Positions 7,942 to 14,300 of a stretch of DNA of 19,090 nucleotides are shown one piece after another. The stretch comes from Vulcanimicrobiia bacterium (GTDB taxonomy: Bacteria; Eremiobacterota; Eremiobacteria; Baltobacterales; Baltobacteraceae). The notes under the pieces were generated by a model that did no database searches, was not told where the DNA came from, and was given only the letters and a program-made list of their open reading frames with translations. The stretch covers positions 1 through 19,090 of the forward strand of contig JAMXLG010000024.1 in NCBI GenBank assembly GCA_024281135.1. The letters are read 5' to 3'. Position 1 is the first letter of the stretch. Every line of letters starts with the position of its first letter. The position numbers were made by a program, and so were the translations under genes.

Positions 7942-8915
7942 CACCGACCTCCGAGCCGCCGTCGATAATCGCTCGGTACCGAGCCGAATCGCCGAACGAA
8001 CGCGCGGCGGAAACTGTCATCGCTCGCATATCCGACCGCAGTGGCGAGGTTGTCAATCGAGGAGCTTTCGTTGCTCAACAGCCAACGCGCGTGGTCGAGG
8101 CGCAGCGATTCGACGAACTCACGAGGTGTCGCACGAAAGCGGGCTTTGAATTTGCGCGCAAAGTGGCGCACACTCATATTCGCTCGCTCCGCCAGTGCCT
8201 CAACGGTCAAATCCCCGTTGAGATTCTGCAACATCCACGATATGGTTTCGGAAAACGCGTCGGTCGAAAGCTCTTGCAAGCGCAACGGCTCGGAGTATTG
8301 AAGCTGCCCTCCCGGACGTTTGAGATAGACGACCAGGTGGCGTGCGACTTTCAATGCGAGCGCGTTGCCAAGGTCCTCTTCGATCATCGCAAGCGCGAGA
8401 TCGATTCCTGCCGTGATCCCGGCCGAGGTGTAGTAGCGTTCGCTCTTTACGTAAATGGCGTTCGCATCAAGCTCAATCTTCGGCCAACGCTTTGCGACGT
8501 CCGCAACGAAATTCCAATGCGTCGTAGCGGCGCGACCATCGAGCAATCCTGCCTCGGCTAACGCGTAAGTGCCTGTGCAGACTCCCGCGACACGCCGCGT
8601 CTTCCCGGCGCGCTCCCTGAGCCAACCGGCGAAGCGTTTGCGCAACGCAGTATTTTTGCGAATCCCTGGACCACCAGGAACAATAATCGTATCAAGTGGA
8701 CCGCACGAGTCCAGGGAAGCGTCAGCAACGAATGAAAGTCCGGCGTCGCTGACCACCGGCCCCCGCTGCAGCGCAATAATGCGAAGATCGTAACGAGAAC
8801 CGCGGTTGTCCGCGAGTACGTTTGCGCCCGCAAAAGCGTCAACCGGACCGACGACATCAAGACCCTGCACGCCGTCGTAAACGAGGATGCCGATGCGCCG
8901 TTTCATCGCGCTCAT
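7941..8915 (-). CDS. GlxA-type transcriptional regulator (DJ-1/PfpI domain plus AraC helix-turn-helix)
   Basis: The protein has 324 residues, the usual length of the family. Residues 5-190 are a DJ-1/PfpI domain (IGILVYDGVQGLDVVGP; IIVPGGPG at 77-84; nucleophile-elbow Cys113 in GVCTGTYALAEAG). Residues 230-324 are an AraC DNA-binding domain with two helix-turn-helices (LTVEALAERANMSVRHFARKF and IDNLATAVGYASDDSFRRAF). In characterised relatives the first domain senses a small molecule, often a quaternary amine or amino-acid derivative, rather than acting as an enzyme. The retained Cys113 leaves open a redox or covalent role. The stop codon overlaps the serine hydrolase start, so the two are co-transcribed. 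The ATG at 8915 has no Shine-Dalgarno sequence; a second in-frame ATG lies three codons on (8906). Confidence 0.92.
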   Translation of the reverse strand: MSAMKRRIGILVYDGVQGLDVVGPVDAFAGANVLADNRGSRYDLRIIALQRGPVVSDAGLSFVADASLDSCGPLDTIIVPGGPGIRKNTALRKRFAGWLRERAGKTRRVAGVCTGTYALAEAGLLDGRAATTHWNFVADVAKRWPKIELDANAIYVKSERYYTSAGITAGIDLALAMIEEDLGNALALKVARHLVVYLKRPGGQLQYSEPLRLQELSTDAFSETISWMLQNLNGDLTVEALAERANMSVRHFARKFKARFRATPREFVESLRLDHARWLLSNESSSIDNLATAVGYASDDSFRRAFVRRFGSVPSDYRRRLGGR

Positions 8916-8950
8916 AGCACGATGCTAGCGTTGGGCGTCTATGTCCGCAA
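8915..8950 (-). promoter_or_regulatory. Probable promoter and start-codon dyad of the GlxA-type regulator gene
   Basis: On the minus strand TTGCGG (8950-8945) and TAGCAT (8927-8922) are 17 bases apart, and the ATG follows 6 bases after the -10. That spacing implies a leaderless or nearly leaderless message. A perfect palindrome TAGCA-CGA-TGCTA (8915-8927) overlaps the -10 and touches the start codon, a position suited to autorepression. Confidence 0.4.
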
Positions 8951-8978
8951 TGACCTGATTCCGACGATTTCGGACATC

Positions 8979-9509
8979 CTAGGCACTCGCGGTGCGAAGC
9001 GCGCTGATTCCGTCCGCGACCCTCTCAAGGAAATGTTTCGCCGTGCGTTCGGCAATAAGATGGCCGATCGCAGCATCGTAGGCTTCACCGAGTACCGTCG
9101 CCGGCGGCTCATACTCTCCGTGAAGCTCGATGAACCCCTCTGAGGGGTCGTCCTCGGACCACACGATGAGCGTTCCACTGAAATCGGGGAACGGTCCGCC
9201 GCGCGCGGGACTCCAGGCTACCCGAAAGACGTCATTGAGATTGTCTTCGTCGCGTTCACGAGAGACGCTAATCTCAACATCGCTGGCCAGCGCGACGTGA
9301 GTCGGCAAACCGAAGTCATCAAGCGGGACTTCGAGTGTCATGCGAACAGCGCCCGATCGATCTTTTTGCAACTCGAAGAACTTTAGGACGAGTGCTTCCG
9401 CGACTGTCGAGCCGCAGTCGAGGCTAGCGTTGGCACGTACGTGGCGCATGAGGAGAGCGTAGGAGAAAGCGGCGATACGCTGAGGAAGGCTAGTGGAAGA
9501 CTTTTTCAC
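8979..9509 (-). CDS. Conserved-looking protein of unknown function, possibly SRPBCC-like
   Basis: The GTG at 9509 is preferred because GAGAAGAG lies just upstream; it gives about 176 residues. The frame is open to another GTG at 9614, but those extra 35 residues look non-coding. No named family is recognised with certainty. The protein starts with an amphipathic stretch (LPQRIAAFSYALLMRH). The middle has alternating strands (AVRMTLEVPLDDFGLP, VEISVSRERDED, VFRVAWSP). It then shows FPDFSGTLIVWSEDD, FIELHGEYEPPATVLGEAYD and a final helix IAERTAKHFLERVADGI. A long antiparallel sheet closed by a C-terminal helix is what SRPBCC (START-like) proteins look like, which is an inference only. It has no signal peptide, so it is probably cytosolic. 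It is divergent from the Fur-family gene, and a 182-bp gap separates them. Confidence 0.6.
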   Translation of the reverse strand: MKKSSTSLPQRIAAFSYALLMRHVRANASLDCGSTVAEALVLKFFELQKDRSGAVRMTLEVPLDDFGLPTHVALASDVEISVSRERDEDNLNDVFRVAWSPARGGPFPDFSGTLIVWSEDDPSEGFIELHGEYEPPATVLGEAYDAAIGHLIAERTAKHFLERVADGISALRTASA

Positions 9510-9650
9510 TAACTCTTCTCGCCGGTACGGTACCCTCGTCCCATGGCAACGCAGTTCTCCGTCGCCAAATGCACGGGTTGGATACCTGCGCTGCCTTGCT
9601 GCTGCTAAATTCACTCAATGCTTCGCTCATCACGGAATCGACTTTCGTTT

Positions 9651-9679
9651 TCGACATGGCCGAGACAACGTGATAGAAT
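9651..9679 (+). promoter_or_regulatory. Promoter of the Fur-family gene
   Basis: TCGACA (9651-9656), a 17-base spacer and TAGAAT (9674-9679) match the housekeeping consensus at 9 to 10 of 12 positions. The start codon follows 12 bases after the -10, and GAGGT (9684-9688) may serve as a weak ribosome-binding site. The rest of the 9510-9691 gap shows no other convincing element apart from a doubtful small reading frame. Confidence 0.55.
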
Positions 9680-9691
9680 CTCCGAGGTACC

Positions 9692-10117
9692 ATGAACGCC
9701 GTTGAATTGGACGAGAGCCGGCTCTCGAAGAACCATCGACTGGTATACGATATCGTCCAGGAGCAAGGGGTCGGACGCCACCTGCCCATGGCCGAGCTTT
9801 ATGAACTGGCACGGACGCGGCGCCCCGGCATCGGATTTACCACCGTCTATCGAGCGCTTACTCGTCTTCGCGACATGGGACTTGTCGCCGAGATTGCGCT
9901 TCCCGGAGCCGACAGCGCGTACTATGAAGCGGCCGCTCCTCCGCATGCGCATTTCCGCTGTGTGGACTGCGGATCCGTTTCAGACGTCGCGTTCTCGCTG
10001 CCGGAAGACGTCATCAGCGAGGCCGCAAGAGGACTCGGGGCTGAAATCACCGGCGGATCGGTGAGCCTCCAAGGGCATTGCGCGGGATGCGCACACGTAA
10101 CCCCATCAGCGAACTAA
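9692..10117 (+). CDS. Fur-family metalloregulator with PerR-like features
   Basis: This 141-residue protein has the normal family length. Residues 10-78 form the winged helix (GIGFTTVYRALTRLRDMGLV is the recognition region). The structural zinc site is complete: Cys90-x2-Cys93 and Cys130-x2-Cys133. Aligning by eye with B. subtilis PerR puts His30, Glu79, His85, His87 and Asp98 on the regulatory metal ligands. Asp98 matches PerR Asp104, the residue tied to peroxide sensing, whereas Glu79 is Fur-like. It could therefore be a peroxide sensor or an iron regulator, and a zinc role is less likely. It represses target genes when metal-bound. No catalase, ferritin or siderophore gene is nearby, so its regulon is not visible here. 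Its stop is one base from the stop of the convergent response-regulator gene. Confidence 0.9.
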   Translation: MNAVELDESRLSKNHRLVYDIVQEQGVGRHLPMAELYELARTRRPGIGFTTVYRALTRLRDMGLVAEIALPGADSAYYEAAAPPHAHFRCVDCGSVSDVAFSLPEDVISEAARGLGAEITGGSVSLQGHCAGCAHVTPSAN

Positions 10118-10118
10118 G

Positions 10119-10814
10119 CTAGATCTTCTTCATTTTGTAGCCGACGCCGTAGACCGTGAGTACGTACTCCGGTTCTGCGGCGTTCGGCTCTATTTTTCTA
10201 CGTAAGTTGTTGATGTGGCGGTCGAGAGTGCGCTCGAAAATCGAACCGTCGTCGTTGAGCTTGTCGAGCAACTGACCGCGCGTGAAGACTTGCCCGGGAC
10301 GTTCAGCCAGCACCGTGAGAATCCGGAATTCCGCCGGCGTCAAAGACACGAGATTCCCGGCCATTCGCACTTCATGCGCGCCGGGATCGATTTCGAGCGC
10401 ACCGACCCGAATAGGATGGTTCCCGTTCGACTGACCGCTTTCTGAAAACGCAGCACGGCGCAAGACAGCGCGAACGCGCGCAACCACTTCACGGACCGAG
10501 AATGGCTTCGTAATGTAGTCGTCGGCACCGAGCTCGAGCCCAACGATGCGATCGATCTCTTCCGTGCGCGCAGTCAGCATGATCACGGGAATACGGAGCT
10601 CAGAAACGGATCGCAAGACGTCCAGCCCGTTTCCGTCCGGAAGCGTGATATCGAGAATCGCTAGATTGGGCGGTGACGATTCTATCTCCGCAAGCGCCTC
10701 TCGCACGGTGGTGCGCACGATGGGCTCGAATCCCTCGCGCTCGAGATACGCTTGGAGTACTTCACCAATTTGCGGCTCGTCGTCGACGACCAGTACCCGC
10801 TTCACGTAGCCCAC
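10119..10814 (-). CDS. OmpR/PhoB-family response regulator (no partner kinase in the window)
   Basis: This is a 231-residue protein. The receiver domain (5-120) has the acidic pair in VLVVDDEP, phospho-acceptor Asp55 in LAILDITLPDGNGL, Thr81 in MLTART and Lys103 in DYITKPFS. The DNA-binding winged helix (135-231) has LTPAEFRILTVLAERPGQVFTR, ERTLDRHINNLRRKIEP and the final VYGVGYKM. It should activate or repress promoters when phosphorylated. The chosen start is GTG at 10814, with AAAGGG about 6 bases upstream; another GTG at 10805 would remove three residues. No histidine kinase lies on either side, so the signal is unknown. It is divergent from the downstream universal stress gene (77-bp gap), a possible target. 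Confidence 0.92.
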   Translation of the reverse strand: MGYVKRVLVVDDEPQIGEVLQAYLEREGFEPIVRTTVREALAEIESSPPNLAILDITLPDGNGLDVLRSVSELRIPVIMLTARTEEIDRIVGLELGADDYITKPFSVREVVARVRAVLRRAAFSESGQSNGNHPIRVGALEIDPGAHEVRMAGNLVSLTPAEFRILTVLAERPGQVFTRGQLLDKLNDDGSIFERTLDRHINNLRRKIEPNAAEPEYVLTVYGVGYKMKKI

Positions 10815-10891
10815 GTACGCCCTTTCGGGATAGCCGTCCTTCGCGTAACGTTCCCACGCGCTTCCCCCATCGTGCCTAGACTAAAAACGAC
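10815..10891. promoter_or_regulatory. Divergent intergenic region between the response regulator and universal stress genes
   Basis: The 77-bp region must serve both directions. On the plus strand TAGACT (10877-10882) lies 9 bases before the ATG of the stress gene, with no Shine-Dalgarno sequence, suggesting a leaderless message; no good -35 is visible. On the minus strand CCC-GAAA-GGG lies across the ribosome-binding site of the regulator. No direct-repeat response-regulator site could be recognised by eye. Confidence 0.3.
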
Positions 10892-11326
10892 ATGATTACA
10901 TCGATTCTCGTGGCCGTTGACGCATCGGAACCGTCTCAAGCGGCCCTCCGCAACGCGACCGAGATCGCGAAGGCGTTCTCTGCGAAGCTCGTCTTGGTCA
11001 GCATTGTCGACGTCACGAAACTGCTGGCCGTCGCGGGATACGAAACACCGTACCCGGCCGATGCTATCGCGATCATTCGCGACGACGCTAAAACGATTCT
11101 TGGCGACGCAACGGCGACGTGCCAGAGCAACGGAGTCACGTCGATCGAGATGACAGGCGAAGGCGACGCGGTCGATGAGATTCTGAACATTGCAAAGGAC
11201 GAGCGCGTCGATATGATCGCGATCGGAACGCACGGACGCCAAGGCATTTCGCGCCTCTTCCTCGGCAGCGTCGCGGAAGGAGTGCTGCGCCGCTCCGACG
11301 TCCCCGTGCTCGTCGTAAGAAACTAG
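10892..11326 (+). CDS. Universal stress protein (UspA family), ATP-binding type
   Basis: The protein has 144 residues and starts MITSILVAVDASEPSQAALRNA, the usual beta1/alpha1 of the family. The nucleotide-binding signature is GTHGRQGISRLFLGSVAEG (G-x2-G-x9-G-S), followed by SDVPVLVVRN. It is a cytosolic single-domain protein expected to bind ATP and form dimers. It is the second such protein in the window; the two share the family motifs but differ in the middle (this one has VTKLLAVAGYETPYPADAI), so they are not a recent duplication. Its position opposite an orphan response regulator hints at control by that regulator. Its stop is 7 bp from the stop of the convergent alpha-2-macroglobulin gene, with no terminator visible. 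Confidence 0.92.
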   Translation: MITSILVAVDASEPSQAALRNATEIAKAFSAKLVLVSIVDVTKLLAVAGYETPYPADAIAIIRDDAKTILGDATATCQSNGVTSIEMTGEGDAVDEILNIAKDERVDMIAIGTHGRQGISRLFLGSVAEGVLRRSDVPVLVVRN

Positions 11327-11333
11327 ACGACGG

Positions 11334-14300
11334 TCACTGTTTCAATTCGAGCGTAGCGCTCGCACTGCGACCGAATTGTTCCGGCGCCCCTTCCAGATAC
11401 GCTCGCGCGCCCGGCCAACTAAATAGTCCCGGCGTAACCGAGCGCACGAGGTAATGCATGTCGTACACGCCGGGTGCGAGATGCGGCGCGAATGCGATGA
11501 CGCGATCGCGATAGATTTGGCGCCCTTCGAGTTCCCAATTATCCGTTTGCGGAACGAGGCTTTGAATCGATGTAGCGAACGAAGCGTCGATCGCTTCGAA
11601 TCCCGCAGGCAGCGGATCTTCGATGACGACATGATCGACGGGATGATCGACCGCGATCCGCACGCCGACATCGAAGACGGCTCCCGTATGCATGGTGAGT
11701 TGCCGCGGCGTCGCCAAGTCGATCGTCGCAAACGGACTCGAGGTTCGCGGCTCGTAGAGATGCCGCGTCACGCGAAACGCAGTCAGGTTTCCGGCGACGT
11801 TACGCGGGAGAGCGTACGTGTAAAGCAGCACGTAGTGAAGCGTTCCTCGATCGCTGAGCAGCCGCACCTCGTTCCCGTTGACGGCGGACGACGCGAGGGT
11901 AACGTCCTTTGAAGCCGGCGATGAACCGAACGACACGTCGGCGAGCGTTGTGCTTCCTACCCGTGCCGTTACGTTCATGGCGCTCGGAGGCACGCGGGAC
12001 GAATACGCCGACAAGGCCGTGACGGCGCTCGCAGTAGCCTCGGTTGTGGACCATCCGCACCGGCACTTTTGCGCCACGAGTGCGCGCGCCGCACCGTCGA
12101 GCCGATCTAGCGGCGCGCTCCGGTCGAGCAACAGCTGCAGCATTTGCGCTTGCGCATCGACGATCTGACCGCGCCATGCCCATCGCGCGTTCACGTTCGT
12201 GGCGGCGTAACGCCCCGTGACGTACAGTGCTTGCTCCAAACTGTCCGCATATGTTTTGCCGGTGCTTTGCCAACCTGGCGTTGCCAAGAGGTAGCGCGCG
12301 AGGCGGATTTGGTCGGCATCATCGAAGCCGTCGCGCCGCGCGTAAATCGTTTGCAAGTCATCGGTGCGCCGTTCCCCGCTAGCTGCGAGCGCCCACAACA
12401 TGGAAAACCGCGTTTGCGCCTTGCACAGATCGTCGTTACACCGGCCGCCCCGCGACGGATTTGCAAGCACTGCACGCGCGTAGGCTTGCGCTTTTCCGAT
12501 GATGCTTGAGTCGACCGACGCGCCGTGCGCACGCGCAAATGCCAACGCTTCTAAGACGTACGCCGAAGCGCCCGGGTCCGTACTCTTCTGCCCGCTGTAG
12601 TAACTGAAACCGCCGTCGTCGCGCTGCATCTTCTCGAGCGCGTCCAGATCCGCGCCGAATGTCTTCGACGAACCGATCGCCGAGGCGATAATCACGCGCG
12701 ACGCAAGTTCATTCGCGGTTTTCAACGGTTCGGCGGCAAGCACGCGCGACGCTTCGACCGATATCTGCGGAAGAATCGAATTCGCCAGCGTCAGCGTCAC
12801 GGTTCCCGGTTGCGTGAAGTGAATCGGAATAACCATGTCACCCGTGCCGGCTCCCGCATCGATCACCGATTCCGTCGTCGCTCGATCTCGAATTTCAAAG
12901 GGAACCGAGAATGCGTCGCGCGCGGAGCCTAGCGACACCCTTGCAGAAACCATACTCGGCGCCGGCGTTCCCATTGCCACCGCGAAACGGTATGCCGACA
13001 TGCCTTCGTGCGTTGCAACGGTCATGTGCAAGCTCGATGGATCGCCCTGCGCAAAGTGCAGCGCACCGGCGAGCTGCATCGCAAAATTCAGCGACCCCGA
13101 GGAACCGGTTTGATTCATCACGGTAGCACCGAGATCGATTCGATCGCCAGGACGGCCGAACTGCGGCAACAGCGGGTTGGCCATGAGCGGCAATTGCGTC
13201 ATGAACGTCGCGTCGCTCGTGCCGAAATGCTTCGTGTCATCGGCAATCGCTACGGCCATCACGCGCCACGTCGTGAGGTCGTCAGGGACCTTGAACGCAA
13301 TCGACGCTCGCCCGTTCGCGTCGGTCACCACGCTGCCGTAATATGCGAGCGGCAGAAAAGTCGTGCGCACCCGCGTACCCGCCGCGCCTTCGAGGAAACC
13401 GCCGCCGAAACCGAAGCCTTTTTCCGCAGGCGCTTGCGGCGTTTGCAGCGTTACATTTTCGCGATTGTCGGCAAATCGAGTCGAGATCGGTTGATTGGCA
13501 AATACTGTATTCACGAGATCGGGGAGCCGGTAACCGGAGAGTTGCAACACGGCGTCATTCACCGCCATGGCAACGATCTTTCCGTGAACGGGACTCCCAT
13601 TCGAACCCGTCAGCGCAAGATTGACGTTCTGCATCGAACCGGGGGCGAGCTTCGACTGCTGCGGCGAGATCGCAAGCTTCAAATAGCGGTCGTGCAGGTC
13701 GATTGAGAACGCCGCCATGCCGGTGCGCGAAAGACTATCGAGCGTTCCCGGTTTTACCGACGCGAGTTTCACCCCGCGGCGAACCACGACGGCTTGAAGC
13801 GCCGCGTTCGGGAACATGTCGGGCGTAATCTTGAACGAAACGCGAGGTGCCCCGGTAACGTTGTGCAACACCGTGCGATAGAGCGTTCCATACCGTACCA
13901 CGCCAACGTACACGTCCGAACGGTCAAAAGGCGATCCGATGAGGGCCGTCGCCATATCGCCGACCTTGTACGTTTTCTTATCGAGCGTAACGCGAACGCC
14001 GGACGTATCGGCGATACCGAAATCCGCGGCCGCCGCGCCGTACGCGAAGACTTGGAGATCCGTTGCGCTCGCATCACTTGCCGCGCCGGAGAAGTTTGCG
14101 CGAACGCGATACGAGCCCGCATCCGGCGGGGTTAGGTTCGCAGATACGGCTGCGTCGCCGGACGTTATATCGGCGCGATCGACCGTATCGTAGCGGATCG
14201 TCTGCTGCGCTTCTTCGCCGCCTTCTTCTGCCTGCGACGCCGAAACGTACGTCATCTTCTGCAGTTCGAGATGAACGCTTCGCCCGCTCACCGGTTTCCC

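Noticed and set aside
8941..8977. Possible terminator: ATGTCCG / CGGACAT arms with a 23-base loop after the unknown gene
   Set aside because: The stem is short, the loop long and no T-run follows. One arm overlaps the proposed -35 of the GlxA-type gene, so it is not a credible intrinsic terminator.
9134..9148. 15-bp perfect dyad ACCCCTC-T-GAGGGGT
   Set aside because: It lies inside the coding frame of the unknown protein (Asp-Pro-Ser-Glu-Gly) with no T-tract or promoter nearby; it is probably chance.
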